Source: Mangrovimonas cancribranchiae
GTDB lineage: Bacteria; Bacteroidota; Bacteroidia; Flavobacteriales; Flavobacteriaceae
Assembly: GCF_037126245.1 (NCBI RefSeq)
Contig: NZ_CP136925.1
Location: 372,001 to 436,000 of the forward strand
Direction: 5' to 3'
Length of the DNA: 64,000 bases
Every line of letters starts with the position of its first letter. The first letter of the stretch is position 1. The translations under genes were made by a program, and so were the position numbers. Shown here piece by piece: positions 9,584-18,447 of the stretch. Below the pieces are notes generated by a model. That model was not told the DNA's origin and searched no databases. It saw nothing but the letters and a program-made list of their open reading frames with translations.

Positions 9584-9630
9584 TTGGTTAAACATTGGCG
9601 TTGTGTTGTTGTAGTTGTTGTGTTTACCAA
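9584..9630 (-). promoter_or_regulatory. Stem-loop in the pnp 5' leader
   Basis: On the pnp message, TTGGTAAACA (rc of 9621-9630) can pair with TGTTTAACCAA (rc of 9584-9594) with one bulged base. The 26-base loop is unstructured and rich in ACAAC. It ends about 40 bases before the start codon. In E. coli PNPase represses its own message through an RNase III-cut leader hairpin; a similar role here is only inference. Confidence 0.4.
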
Positions 9631-9689
9631 TGAAAAACTATAGTACAGCTTTTTAGTTTATGGTCTTTGTTTTAAAGACGTATATAATC

Positions 9690-9713
9690 AAAAAAGAGGC
9701 CGCGAAGCCTCTT
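9690..9713 (-). terminator. Hairpin after rpsO (terminator or attenuator)
   Basis: AAGAGGC (9694-9700) pairs with GCCTCTT (9707-9713). On the minus strand it is followed by only four or so Ts before a G. It lies 5 bases past the rpsO stop, between rpsO and pnp, so read-through into pnp is likely partial. Confidence 0.7.
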
Positions 9714-9718
9714 AAATG

Positions 9719-9988
9719 TTATTTTCTAATTCCTAATTCCTGAATTAACTCACGATATCTTACAATATCTTTCTTAGCTAAGTAATCCAGTAACGATCTA
9801 CGCTTACCTACTAATTTTACTAACGAACGCTCGGTGTTAAAATCTTTTTGATTGTTTTTTAAGTGTCCAGTTAAGTGGTTAATTCTGTGGGTAAACAATG
9901 CAATTTGTCCTTCGGTTGAACCGGTATCGTTTTTTCCTTTACCGTACTTTTCGAAGATTTCTGCTTTTTTTTCTTTTGTTAAATACAT
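9719..9988 (-). CDS. rpsO: 30S ribosomal protein S15
   Basis: This 89-residue protein has the usual length and binds the 16S rRNA three-way junction early in 30S assembly. The family signature is clear: TGSTEGQIALFTHRINHLT, then KKDIVRYRELIQELGIRK at the end. It lies directly upstream of pnp, a gene order conserved across bacteria. A TAnnTTTG promoter box stands about 78 bases before the start, leaving a leader long enough for the S15 autoregulation known in other bacteria, though I see no definite binding structure. Confidence 0.98.
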   Translation of the reverse strand: MYLTKEKKAEIFEKYGKGKNDTGSTEGQIALFTHRINHLTGHLKNNQKDFNTERSLVKLVGKRRSLLDYLAKKDIVRYRELIQELGIRK

Positions 9989-10065
9989 TCTAATATTATT
10001 GTAAATGATTGTTATGTATTACTCAATGTTACTTGAGTAGTTATGAAAGATTTTCTTTCAAGCGG

Positions 10066-10073
10066 CAAATATA
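10066..10073 (-). promoter_or_regulatory. Promoter -7 box for rpsO-pnp
   Basis: The minus strand reads TATATTTG (consensus TAnnTTTG), about 77 bases upstream of rpsO. No good -33 element is visible. Confidence 0.5.
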
Positions 10074-10120
10074 GGCATAATTATTTAAATATTCTTAATG
10101 TAATCATGGCTTAGATGTAA

Positions 10121-10153
10121 AAAAAGCAATCATTTTTTATGTGATTGCTTTTT
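10121..10153 (-). terminator. Intrinsic terminator of accD
   Basis: AAAAAGCAATCA (10121-10132) pairs with TGATTGCTTTTT (10142-10153). It lies 4 bases past the accD stop; T-runs flank it on both strands. Confidence 0.88.
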
Positions 10154-10156
10154 TAT

Positions 10157-11014
10157 TTAGGCTCTTAATGGTTGGTTAGATATTAAATCGATATATAAAT
10201 TAACCTTGTCTTTTAAATCTTTACGATGTGTTATAAAGTCTAAAAACCCATGTTCTAGTAAAAACTCTGAGGTTTGAAACCCTTCTGGGAGTTCTTGCCC
10301 TGTAGTATCTCTAACGACGCGTGGTCCAGCAAATCCTATTAATGCACCGGGTTCGCTAATATTAATATCGCCTAGCATAGCAAAGGACGCTGTTGTTCCT
10401 CCTGTGGTAGGATCGGTACATAACGAGATGTAAGGTACTTTAGCTTCGGCTAGTTGGGCTAGTTTTGCTGAGGTTTTAGCTAATTGCATTAAAGATAATG
10501 CGGCTTCCATCATACGGGCACCACCTGATTTTGAGATAATCATGAATGGTATTTTCTTCTTTAAAGCATAATCGGCAGCACGGGCAATCTTTTCACCAAC
10601 AACACTTCCCATAGAGCCTCCAATAAAGGAAAAATCCATACAGGCAACAACTAAGTTGTTACCTTTTGATTTTCCTACGGCAGTTTTTACAGCGTCTTTA
10701 AGTTTTGTTTTCTCTTGCGCTGCTTTTAAGCGGTCGGGATATTTTTTTGTGTCAACAAATTTTAAAGGGTCTTTAGATTCTAACTTTGTATCTAGTTCTT
10801 TGTATTTGTTATCGTCAAAAAGTATTTCGAAATATTCTTTACTTCCTATTCTTACATGGTAGCCGTCTTCTGGACTAACGTAGAAATTTTGTTCAAGCTC
10901 TTTGGTATCGACTATTTTTCCTGTAGGTGATTTATACCAAAGCCCCTTAGGAGTGTCTTTTTTCTCCTCGGTGCTTGTTTGAATGTTTTTTTCTTTTCTT
11001 TTAAACCAAGACAT
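10157..11014 (-). CDS. accD: Acetyl-CoA carboxylase carboxyltransferase subunit beta, zinc-ribbon cysteines absent
   Basis: This 285-residue subunit works with AccA to transfer the carboxyl group from biotin to acetyl-CoA, making malonyl-CoA for fatty acid synthesis. The crotonase-fold core is intact ([50 protein letters not shown]). The N-terminal zinc-ribbon region aligns with the E. coli protein, but its four Cys positions read Ser29, Gly32, Ser47 and Asp50, so it cannot bind zinc in the standard way. I recall this state in other flavobacteria. It lies downstream of fbaA and has its own promoter box overlapping the end of fbaA. Confidence 0.96.
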   Translation of the reverse strand: MSWFKRKEKNIQTSTEEKKDTPKGLWYKSPTGKIVDTKELEQNFYVSPEDGYHVRIGSKEYFEILFDDNKYKELDTKLESKDPLKFVDTKKYPDRLKAAQEKTKLKDAVKTAVGKSKGNNLVVACMDFSFIGGSMGSVVGEKIARAADYALKKKIPFMIISKSGGARMMEAALSLMQLAKTSAKLAQLAEAKVPYISLCTDPTTGGTTASFAMLGDINISEPGALIGFAGPRVVRDTTGQELPEGFQTSEFLLEHGFLDFITHRKDLKDKVNLYIDLISNQPLRA

Positions 11015-11054
11015 TAAAAAATAATTTTAATTAAAGTTTGTTAGTTGCAACATG

Positions 11055-11062
11055 CAAAGTTA
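11055..11062 (-). promoter_or_regulatory. Promoter -7 box for accD
   Basis: The minus strand reads TAACTTTG (consensus TAnnTTTG), overlapping the fbaA stop codon and 40 bases before accD. It may let accD be transcribed apart from fbaA. Confidence 0.45.
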
Positions 11063-12127
11063 TAAAGTATTTACATTATTAAGGTCTTCGAAGGCTTTTT
11101 TTAGTCTTTCAACAAAAGCGTCTTCTCCTTTACGCAACCATACTCTTGGGTCGTAGTATTTTTTATTTGGCACATCGCTACCTTCTGGATTGCCAATTTG
11201 TGTTTTAAGATAGTCGGCTTTGTCGTTCATGTAATCTCTTACTCCTGTCATAAAAGCGTATTGCATATCGGTGTCGATATTCATTTTAATAACACCATAT
11301 CCAATGGCTTCTCTAATTTCTTCTACTGTAGATCCTGAGCCACCATGGAATACAAAATCGATATGATTGTGTTCTACATTATATTTTTTAGTGATATACT
11401 CTTGAGAGTTTTTTAAGATTTTTGGTGTTAATTTCACGTTTCCTGGTTTATAAACACCATGAACGTTACCAAAAGCAGCTGCAATGGTGAATTGATCACT
11501 TACTTTGCTTAATTCTTCGTAAGCATAAGCGACTTCTTCTGGTTGGGTGTAAAGTTTAGAGTCGTCTACATCGGTATTATCAACACCGTCTTCTTCACCG
11601 CCTGTAATACCAAGTTCTATTTCTAGGGTCATGCCCATTTTACTCATTCTTTCAAGGTAGGTTTTGCAGATCTCTATGTTTTCTTCAAGGGGTTCTTCAC
11701 TTAAATCAATCATATGAGAACTGTAAAGTGGTTTTCCGGTTTCTTTAAAATGCGCTTCACTAGCATCTAATAAGCCATCAATCCAAGGAAGTAATTTTTT
11801 AGCGCAATGGTCGGTATGTAAAATAACAGGAACACCATAAAGTTCTGCCATTTGGTGTACGTGTTTTGCGCCAGCAACTGAGCCCGCAATTGCAGCTTTT
11901 TGATTGTCGTTACTTAATCCTTTACCCGCATTAAATTGTGCGCCACCGTTTGAAAATTGAATAATTACAGGTGCATTTAAGGCTGCTGCAGTTTCTAAAA
12001 CACCGTTAATAGAATTGGATCCTATAACATTTACCGCAGGTAATGCATACCCGTTTTCTTTTGCATGATTAAAAATGTTTTGAACCTCTTTGCCTGTTGC
12101 AACTCCTGGTTTAATATTGTGTGCCAT
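11060..12127 (-). CDS. fbaA: Class II fructose-bisphosphate aldolase
   Basis: This 355-residue zinc-dependent aldolase cleaves fructose 1,6-bisphosphate to dihydroxyacetone phosphate and glyceraldehyde 3-phosphate. Visible are the zinc ligands in HTDHC and in FGNVHGVYKPG, the catalytic loop (ELGITGGEEDGVD), FHGGSGS for phosphate binding, and the C-terminal NIDTDMQYAF. The length fits the class IIA E. coli type. It precedes accD by 45 bases on the same strand, and a promoter box lies 26 bases upstream. Confidence 0.97.
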   Translation of the reverse strand: MAHNIKPGVATGKEVQNIFNHAKENGYALPAVNVIGSNSINGVLETAAALNAPVIIQFSNGGAQFNAGKGLSNDNQKAAIAGSVAGAKHVHQMAELYGVPVILHTDHCAKKLLPWIDGLLDASEAHFKETGKPLYSSHMIDLSEEPLEENIEICKTYLERMSKMGMTLEIELGITGGEEDGVDNTDVDDSKLYTQPEEVAYAYEELSKVSDQFTIAAAFGNVHGVYKPGNVKLTPKILKNSQEYITKKYNVEHNHIDFVFHGGSGSTVEEIREAIGYGVIKMNIDTDMQYAFMTGVRDYMNDKADYLKTQIGNPEGSDVPNKKYYDPRVWLRKGEDAFVERLKKAFEDLNNVNTL

Positions 12128-12153
12128 GTTGTCTTTATTATTTGTTTGATTAA

Positions 12154-12161
12154 CAAAAATA
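12154..12161 (-). promoter_or_regulatory. Promoter -7 box for fbaA
   Basis: The minus strand reads TATTTTTG (TAnnTTTG), 26 bases before the fbaA start and just past the tamL stop. Confidence 0.5.
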
Positions 12162-12176
12162 ATAAAATTATATGGC

Positions 12177-14702
12177 TTAAAAGGGGTAATTTATACCAAT
12201 GTTGTAAACGGCATTCTGAAAATTGTAATCGTTAAACCAACGGTTTTGGTCTAAGTAGGAGGGGTCGTAGGTTTTAAAACCAATATCGAAACGGAAGAGT
12301 ACTGGACCAAAATCATAGCGAAACCCCATACCCGACCCAATAGCGATATCTTTTAAAGCGCTAAAACTATCTAGTGTGGCATTGTCGTCTTCAACATCAT
12401 CTAAAGCATTCCAAATATTTCCAGCATCTACAAATAAAGCCCCATGAAAACTGCCAAAAATATTAAAACGTTGTTCGACACTTAAGGCAATTTTTAGGTT
12501 TGCTTCGTTAAACTCGTTATTAGATTCTGAACTTCCAGGTCCTAAACTATAGGCGGTCCAAGCTCTATTGTCGTTGGCGCCACCGGCAAAAAAACTTTTA
12601 GAGAACGGGATGTTTGTAGAGTTGCCATAAGGTATGGCAAAGCCAAAAAAGCTTCTAATGGCAACAACATTTTTTTTGCCTAAATCCCAGTGTTTAACAT
12701 AGTCTAATTCTGTTTTAACATACTGCGAATAGGCAACGTTAAACATTTCGTAGCGGTCATTAGAATTTTTTTCTAACCCACTTAAACTAGCAATGGTAGA
12801 AAACAGGTTTCCTGCAAACTCAATTTTAAACCTAAAGATAGAGAAGGTTTCGTCGTAAAGCGTTTCTCGATTGTCTCTTACGTAATTAAAGTTGCTCGCA
12901 AAAATAAGGTTGTCTTTGGTAAGTCGTTCTTTTCTTTCGTTGATTGCTGAAACGGTGTCATAATCATCGTCGTTTGATGATATAGAGGTGTTTCCGTTTA
13001 AAACATCATTTATAAAAGCATCTGTTTGTGAAGGATAGGTTAAATCGTTACCGTTATTATAGTTAATACTAGAGGCAATATCATTTAAGGAGTTGTAGGA
13101 GTTACCGTAAACACCAAAATAATTGTCTGGGTTTAAGTTTTTTACATACTGTACGTTGAATAAATCTAATCTATTTGTAACAATGTTTGATGGGTGCCAT
13201 TTATAGTTAAACACGCCAGAAAATGTTTGTTTGTCTAAGCCAATGTTTGTTTGACTTGTTGTTGACAGTGATATACGTGTGCTTGGAAACATGGTTTTTG
13301 GGATTATTTTTTCGGTATTTATAGGAAAAAATAATCTTGGAATAGTAAGTTTTAAATTAGCTCCTAACTCATTAATATCAAAAAAGCGATCTCTGTTATC
13401 ACCAGCATCTTTGGAGGCTCCAATGGATCCTAGTGCAGAAATTTCGAGTGTTTCGGCACCACGAAATACATTTCTAATGAGTAATCCTGGATTAAAAGAA
13501 AACCCAACAGTTTGTATGTTACTTTGGTAAGCTTCGGCGCTTAAGTTTAACGCAAAACGCTTTTTGGGCATTAAATAGATGTTTGCTGTTAATGTGGTGT
13601 CTGGGTTTTCGATATATTCTATATCTGGATAACTAAAGGTTTTTAAATCGCTTAAATGTCTGTAGGAATTTCCACGGTCTTTGTCTTGATAAATTTTATT
13701 TGGGGTAATAAATACAGCATCGGTTAATGCTTTAGGTTTAAAACGCATTTTGTTAAAACTGTATAAATTATAATTTTTATACTGTACTGTGTCTGAGATT
13801 TGTTGTGCTTTATTTTGATAGGAATAATCGGTGTAAATATTAACGTCTTTGACTTTGTAAATATGTAAAGGTAGTGTGTAAGAGGAGTCTAAAGAGGTGA
13901 TTTTTCTATTAGAAATTTGTAATTCTACATTAACCTTATTATTGGTATACACCGTGTCCATTTCAAAAAACACATAATCTTCGGAGAAATGATACACGCC
14001 AGAATTTCTCATTTGGTAAGTAATTCTGTTTTTTTCAGTTTCAAAATCGGTGGTTTCATATTGTTTTCCTTGAACAATATGAGAATTGGTTATTTCTGTT
14101 TGATATAAAGAATCTATAATTGGCGATGCGATATCAAGACTTAAAGAATCTACAATATAAGGTTCTTTGGTAGTGACATGGTAAGTTATTTCGGCTTTTT
14201 TATCGCTAATTTGTGTAACTTCAGAAGAGGTTTCAACATTAAACCAGCCATTGTTAAAGTAATAGGCTTTTAGTTGGTTTTCGGATTTTTTTGTTTTCTC
14301 TTCATTGATAATAGTTGGAGCTTCACCTGTTTTTTTAAGCCAATTATTAAACCCTATTCTAGAGTCTATATATTTATCTAATTGTTTTTTTGATAAGAAG
14401 TTTTCTAAATGTTGGCGTTTTTTAGGTTTGGCATCTATTCCCGCATTTATAATAGAGTCAATATTAGGTCTTGCTAAGTTGTAAATATGTAGGCGAAGTG
14501 GTGTAAGACCAAGCAATTCTCTATTTTTTTGCTGGTAAAGAAGGTTGTTTATACGTTCTGTTTTGTTTTTCTCGCCATTAACAAGAATGGTATTTTTAAC
14601 AAGCAGTTTTTTACCTTCAGGAACGCGTTTTACCGAGTTACATGAAAACAAAACTCCTAAACAGAAAATAATTAATGCTATTTTTGAAAAAAATAATTTC
14701 AA
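12177..14702 (-). CDS. tamL: TamL-type BamA-family outer-membrane lipoprotein
   Basis: This 841-residue protein has a lipoprotein signal (hydrophobic helix then LGVLFSC, Cys21). POTRA-like segments follow (about residues 25-330), then a C-terminal Omp85 barrel (about 380-841). The barrel has the conserved FFAGGANDNRAW segment (the VRGF-like loop), GSGMGFRYDFGPVLFRFD, and a terminal strand ending YNIGINYPF. The start of the mature protein (SVKRVPEGKKLL) is typical of TamL, the lipidated BamA homologue that replaces TamA in Bacteroidota. It probably helps insert outer-membrane proteins or shuttle lipids with TamB. No tamB gene is in this window. Confidence 0.9.
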   Translation of the reverse strand: MKLFFSKIALIIFCLGVLFSCNSVKRVPEGKKLLVKNTILVNGEKNKTERINNLLYQQKNRELLGLTPLRLHIYNLARPNIDSIINAGIDAKPKKRQHLENFLSKKQLDKYIDSRIGFNNWLKKTGEAPTIINEEKTKKSENQLKAYYFNNGWFNVETSSEVTQISDKKAEITYHVTTKEPYIVDSLSLDIASPIIDSLYQTEITNSHIVQGKQYETTDFETEKNRITYQMRNSGVYHFSEDYVFFEMDTVYTNNKVNVELQISNRKITSLDSSYTLPLHIYKVKDVNIYTDYSYQNKAQQISDTVQYKNYNLYSFNKMRFKPKALTDAVFITPNKIYQDKDRGNSYRHLSDLKTFSYPDIEYIENPDTTLTANIYLMPKKRFALNLSAEAYQSNIQTVGFSFNPGLLIRNVFRGAETLEISALGSIGASKDAGDNRDRFFDINELGANLKLTIPRLFFPINTEKIIPKTMFPSTRISLSTTSQTNIGLDKQTFSGVFNYKWHPSNIVTNRLDLFNVQYVKNLNPDNYFGVYGNSYNSLNDIASSINYNNGNDLTYPSQTDAFINDVLNGNTSISSNDDDYDTVSAINERKERLTKDNLIFASNFNYVRDNRETLYDETFSIFRFKIEFAGNLFSTIASLSGLEKNSNDRYEMFNVAYSQYVKTELDYVKHWDLGKKNVVAIRSFFGFAIPYGNSTNIPFSKSFFAGGANDNRAWTAYSLGPGSSESNNEFNEANLKIALSVEQRFNIFGSFHGALFVDAGNIWNALDDVEDDNATLDSFSALKDIAIGSGMGFRYDFGPVLFRFDIGFKTYDPSYLDQNRWFNDYNFQNAVYNIGINYPF

Positions 14703-14757
14703 ATACTAGTAATATTAGCTTTGTGGCTTAGTTTATGTCTTGATGTATAGTTAAAAT

Positions 14758-14765
14758 CAAAAATA
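14758..14765 (-). promoter_or_regulatory. Promoter -7 box for tamL
   Basis: The minus strand reads TATTTTTG (TAnnTTTG), 55 bases upstream of tamL, in the short region divergent from the methyltransferase gene. Confidence 0.45.
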
Positions 14766-14801
14766 CACTATTTAGCCGAAAAATTATTGAAACACGTTTT
14801 A

Positions 14802-15530
14802 ATGTTATCTAAAAATCAAATAAAACTCGTTAGAAGTTTAAAGCAAAAAAAATACCGGCAGCAACATGGTCTATTTATAGCCGAAGGTGTAAAAACCATT
14901 ACAGAGCTTTTAAATTCTAATTTTGAATTGTATCATTTATATACAACAGACTCCTTCAATATTGATGCCAATTTTGAAACTATTATCTCTTTTGCCGAAT
15001 TAAAAAAAATAAGCGCTTTAAAATCGCCTAATACAGCATTGGCTGTTTTTGTAATGCCAGAACAAACCCCTGTTGATTTAAATACGTTAATAGTGGCATT
15101 AGACGATGTTCAAGACCCTGGAAATTTAGGCACGATTATTAGACTATGCGATTGGTTTGGTGTAACACATTTAGTGTGTAGTGAGAATACCGTAGACTGT
15201 TTCAACCCAAAAGTAATACAAGCCACAATGGGCTCGATTACACGGGTGAATATTGTGTATAGTTCGTTACGCGATTTTTTAAGTGATGTAGACGTTGATG
15301 TGTTTGGAACCTTTATGGACGGAGAACCTGTTTATAGTCAACAATTACCAGAGCAAGGTGTTCTGGTTATGGGTAATGAAGGTAATGGTATTTCAGATAT
15401 GGTTAAACAGCATATAACCAAAAAAATAGCCATTCCTCGATTTGGAGACACGCAAAAAACCGAGAGTTTAAATGTGGCTACAGCAACAGCAATATTGTTG
15501 AGTGAGTTTAAACGTTCTACTGGAACGTAA
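14802..15530 (+). CDS. TrmH/SpoU-family RNA methyltransferase
   Basis: This 242-residue protein probably methylates the 2'-O of a ribose in rRNA or tRNA. It has an N-terminal RNA-binding subdomain (KKYRQQHGLFIAEGVKTI) and a SPOUT knot domain with the three family motifs: DDVQDPGNLGTIIRL, VLVMGNEGNGIS and SLNVATATAILL. The exact target (RlmB-like or other) cannot be read from sequence. An in-frame TTG five codons upstream is possible, but the ATG at 14802 gives the normal family N-terminus. The 3' end overlaps the convergent porT gene by 14 bases. Confidence 0.93.
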   Translation: MLSKNQIKLVRSLKQKKYRQQHGLFIAEGVKTITELLNSNFELYHLYTTDSFNIDANFETIISFAELKKISALKSPNTALAVFVMPEQTPVDLNTLIVALDDVQDPGNLGTIIRLCDWFGVTHLVCSENTVDCFNPKVIQATMGSITRVNIVYSSLRDFLSDVDVDVFGTFMDGEPVYSQQLPEQGVLVMGNEGNGISDMVKQHITKKIAIPRFGDTQKTESLNVATATAILLSEFKRSTGT

Positions 15531-16230
15531 AGTTGATAAAGACGCCACGAGTTTTCATGGACTCTATGTTTCCGGTCCAGGGGCTGTTAGGATCGTAATC
15601 TCTAACAACTTCATCGTTTATGGCAAAAACCCCTCTAATAGATGGTGTAAACTTGAACCAGTACAAGTAGAAATCGATACCAAAGCCAATTTCGTAAAAG
15701 TACATATTAGATTTTGTTCTAAATTTACCATTACTATTATCGTCTGGATTCTTTTCGTTACTCGATAAATTTATGGCTGTAGAAATACCGCCAACAATAA
15801 AAGGTTTAAAGTTGTTTAATCGTTTGGTAGATAGCTTTAATAGAAGCGGAACATGAATGTATGTCGATTTAATCTCACGTTTTAAGTCGGAATCGGTATA
15901 CTCCATGCCTTGAAAATAACTTGGGTGATATTCTAAGTTACGAGTGGTCATGTATAGTCCTGGTTCTAGCCTAACATCCATATAGTCGTTAATACGCATA
16001 TTACCAATTAATCCAACATTAAAACCGGTGGTTTTATTAACTAAAATATCTTTACGGTCAAATTTATAGTCGAAATTAAAATCGTAACTATTAAACCCTA
16101 AAAAGTATCCGTAGCTTAAAAACTTTTTATCAAAATTATCAAGATTTCTTATACGTTCTTTGCTAAAAAGTTGTGCCGAAGCGACTTGCGTTATCAGAAA
16201 AAATACAAGACAATAAAGACTCTTCTTCAT
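15517..16230 (-). CDS. porT: PorT-family T9SS outer-membrane beta-barrel protein
   Basis: This 237-residue protein has a signal peptide (cleavage near VASAQ). The rest alternates strands and glycines, as in an 8-stranded outer-membrane barrel (YGYFLGFNSYDF, GLIGNMRINDYMDVRLEPGLY, IHVPLLLKLS). The layout matches PorT/SprT, required for type IX secretion. Its place immediately after ubiE (1 base apart) is the arrangement I recall for porT/sprT in flavobacteria. Family assignment rests on length, sequence style and this neighbourhood, so a different PorT-like barrel is possible. Confidence 0.82.
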   Translation of the reverse strand: MKKSLYCLVFFLITQVASAQLFSKERIRNLDNFDKKFLSYGYFLGFNSYDFNFDYKFDRKDILVNKTTGFNVGLIGNMRINDYMDVRLEPGLYMTTRNLEYHPSYFQGMEYTDSDLKREIKSTYIHVPLLLKLSTKRLNNFKPFIVGGISTAINLSSNEKNPDDNSNGKFRTKSNMYFYEIGFGIDFYLYWFKFTPSIRGVFAINDEVVRDYDPNSPWTGNIESMKTRGVFINFTFQ

Positions 16231-16231
16231 A

Positions 16232-16960
16232 TTACTTTTTTGATGATTTATAAATTGTTGCGACTCCTAAGGTTTGTGGGAAGTCTTCAACCTGTATAAA
16301 CCCAATTTTTCGTAAAATATTGTTTAAAGCTTCACCATATGGAAATGCCGATGCCGAATCGCTTAAATATTTATAGGCGCTTTTGTCCTTAGAGAACAGT
16401 TTGCCTATTAAAGGCATAATGTGTTTTGTGTAGATATTATAACCTTGTTTAAAAGGTGTTTTGGTTGGGATGGAGGTTTCTAAAATAACAAAAGTACCTC
16501 CAGGTTTTAATACACGTAAAATTTCTGAAAGTCCTTTTTCTAAATCTTCAAAATTTCTAACGCCAAAAGCTACTGTTATGGCATCGAATGTATTGTTTTC
16601 AAAAGGAAGGTTTTCAGAGTCGCCTAAAACCATTTCAATAGTTTTATTTAATTTTTTTTCGGCTACTTTTTGCTTCCCAATATCTAGCATACCTTGACTT
16701 ATGTCTAAACCAACAATTTTTTTAGCATTGGTTTGTGCTAAGTTTATGGCTAAATCGCCAGTTCCTGTTGCAATATCTAAAATAGATTCTGGATTGGTTT
16801 GTTCAATCATAGCAACCACACGTTTACGCCATTTTATATCAATACCAAAGGAAATAACACGATTTAAGCTGTCGTAACCGCCAGAAATATTATCAAACAT
16901 TTTAGTGACTTGCTCTTTTTTCTTTAGGTCACTATCTTTATATGGTTTTACTTTTGCCAA
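16232..16960 (-). CDS. ubiE: Demethylmenaquinone methyltransferase
   Basis: This 242-residue SAM-dependent methyltransferase performs the last step of menaquinone synthesis. The family N-terminus ([18 protein letters not shown]), the SAM motif [13 protein letters not shown], then [15 protein letters not shown] and ILRVLKPGG are all present. Menaquinone is the likely quinone of this organism and the electron acceptor of the Nqr complex encoded further on. It is the promoter-proximal gene of a ubiE-porT pair. Confidence 0.97.
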   Translation of the reverse strand: MAKVKPYKDSDLKKKEQVTKMFDNISGGYDSLNRVISFGIDIKWRKRVVAMIEQTNPESILDIATGTGDLAINLAQTNAKKIVGLDISQGMLDIGKQKVAEKKLNKTIEMVLGDSENLPFENNTFDAITVAFGVRNFEDLEKGLSEILRVLKPGGTFVILETSIPTKTPFKQGYNIYTKHIMPLIGKLFSKDKSAYKYLSDSASAFPYGEALNNILRKIGFIQVEDFPQTLGVATIYKSSKK

Positions 16961-16977
16961 GATTTTAAAAATTTTGT

Positions 16978-17010
16978 CAAATATAAACTATTAAGCAACC
17001 ATTTTACAAA
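16978..17010 (-). promoter_or_regulatory. Promoter for ubiE-porT
   Basis: The minus strand has TTTG (rc of 17007-17010), a 21-base spacer, then TATATTTG (rc of 16978-16985). This fits the Bacteroidota -33/-7 pattern. The ubiE start lies 17 bases beyond the -7 box. Confidence 0.6.
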
Positions 17011-17064
17011 GGCTTGACCAATAATTATATATTGTAATTTTTTATCACTCAACTATTTTTGCTG

Positions 17065-17072
17065 TATATTTG
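17065..17072 (+). promoter_or_regulatory. Promoter -7 box for trkA-trkH
   Basis: TATATTTG matches TAnnTTTG, 25 bases before the chosen trkA ATG. Transcription would start near 17078, after the alternative start at 17059. This supports the ATG at 17098. Confidence 0.55.
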
Positions 17073-17097
17073 TTCTTCGATATACATAATACAGATA

Positions 17098-18447
17098 ATG
17101 AAAATAATTATTGCTGGAGCTGGTGAAGTTGGATTTCATTTAGCAAAATTATTATCCTACGAATCCCAAGAAATTACTTTAATAGATGTTAACAAAGAAA
17201 GGTTAGCATATGCTGATACCCACTTAGATATTAAAGTTATTAAAGGTGATGCCACCTCAATTGCCATATTAAAAGATGCCCGAATAGAAAGTACCGATTT
17301 ATTTATAGGTGTAACCGCATCTGAAACCACCAATATTACAGCCTGTGTTTTAGGTAAGCAATTAGGGGCTAAGCGTACAATTGCTAGAATATCGAATACA
17401 GAATTTATTCATCATAAAGATGAAGTAGGCTTTACCAAATTTGGTATAGATGAATTAATTTCTCCTGAGGCTTTAGCGGCTGCCGAAATAGAATTGTTGC
17501 TTAACCAGTCGGCTTTTAACGATAGTTACGAATTTGAAGATGGTGCTTTAACTATGTTTGGGTTAAATTTATCTAGAACAGCCACATTTGTTGGGAAAAC
17601 TGTTAAAGAGGCTGCCGAAATTTTACCAGAAATACATTTTGTGCCTATAGCCATACAGCGTTTTGGTACGCAATACACAATCATTCCTCGCGGTGATACA
17701 CAATTTAAAGAAGGCGATAGTGTGGTTTTTATTACTAGTGAAGGTGGTGCCGAGGAGCTTTGTAGAATGACGGGTAAAGTTAATCGTGAGATTAAGAATA
17801 TTATGATTCTAGGCGGAAGCCAAATTGGGTATAAATCGGCAAGAGATTTAAGTAAAGCTTATTCTAATATAAAACTTGTAGAAAAAGATAGAAAGCACGC
17901 TATAGAGTTGGCAGATCAACTGCCGCGAACATTAGTTATAAATGGCGATGGTAGAAACGTAGATCTTTTAGAAGAAGAACATATTAGCGATATGGATGCT
18001 TTTATTGCTGTTACAGAAAACTCTGAAACCAATATTATGTCTTGTTTGGTTGCTAAATCAAAAGGCGTAAGAAAAACTATAGCGCTTGTTGAGAATATGG
18101 ATTATTTTGAACTATCACAATCCATAGGTATCGATACCTTAATTAATAAAAAACTGCTTGCTGCGAATAATATATTTAGATACATAAGGAAAGGTGAAGT
18201 TGTCGCCATGACCAAGCTAAATAATATGAATGCCGAATTGCTAGAGTTTAAAGTAAAATCAACATCGAAGGTTTGTAATAAGTACATAAAAGATGCTGGC
18301 TTTCCGCGTTCTGCTATTGTAGGCGGAGTTATAAGAGATGGTCAAGCCCATATTGCACTTGGTGATTTTAAAGTCACCGAAGGTGATATGGTTGTGGTAT
18401 GTTGCTTACCTAGATCTATCAAACAAGTTGAAAAAATGTTTTTGTAA
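17098..18447 (+). CDS. trkA: Trk potassium uptake system peripheral subunit TrkA
   Basis: This 449-residue cytoplasmic regulator gates the TrkH potassium channel. It has two tandem RCK_N/RCK_C units. The first Rossmann motif is IIIAGAGEVGFHLA at the N-terminus, and the second is IMILGGSQIGYKSA near residue 235. Each is followed by a TrkA_C domain. The chosen ATG gives the standard N-terminus; a 13-codon upstream extension is in frame but lies before the likely transcription start. The stop codon abuts the trkH ATG (TAAATG), so the pair is co-translated. Confidence 0.95.
   Translation: MKIIIAGAGEVGFHLAKLLSYESQEITLIDVNKERLAYADTHLDIKVIKGDATSIAILKDARIESTDLFIGVTASETTNITACVLGKQLGAKRTIARISNTEFIHHKDEVGFTKFGIDELISPEALAAAEIELLLNQSAFNDSYEFEDGALTMFGLNLSRTATFVGKTVKEAAEILPEIHFVPIAIQRFGTQYTIIPRGDTQFKEGDSVVFITSEGGAEELCRMTGKVNREIKNIMILGGSQIGYKSARDLSKAYSNIKLVEKDRKHAIELADQLPRTLVINGDGRNVDLLEEEHISDMDAFIAVTENSETNIMSCLVAKSKGVRKTIALVENMDYFELSQSIGIDTLINKKLLAANNIFRYIRKGEVVAMTKLNNMNAELLEFKVKSTSKVCNKYIKDAGFPRSAIVGGVIRDGQAHIALGDFKVTEGDMVVVCCLPRSIKQVEKMFL

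Noticed and set aside
10865-10930. AccD as a decayed pseudogene because its zinc ribbon is missing
   Set aside because: The frame and all core motifs are intact and the same substitutions are familiar from other flavobacteria, so it is a lineage feature, not decay.
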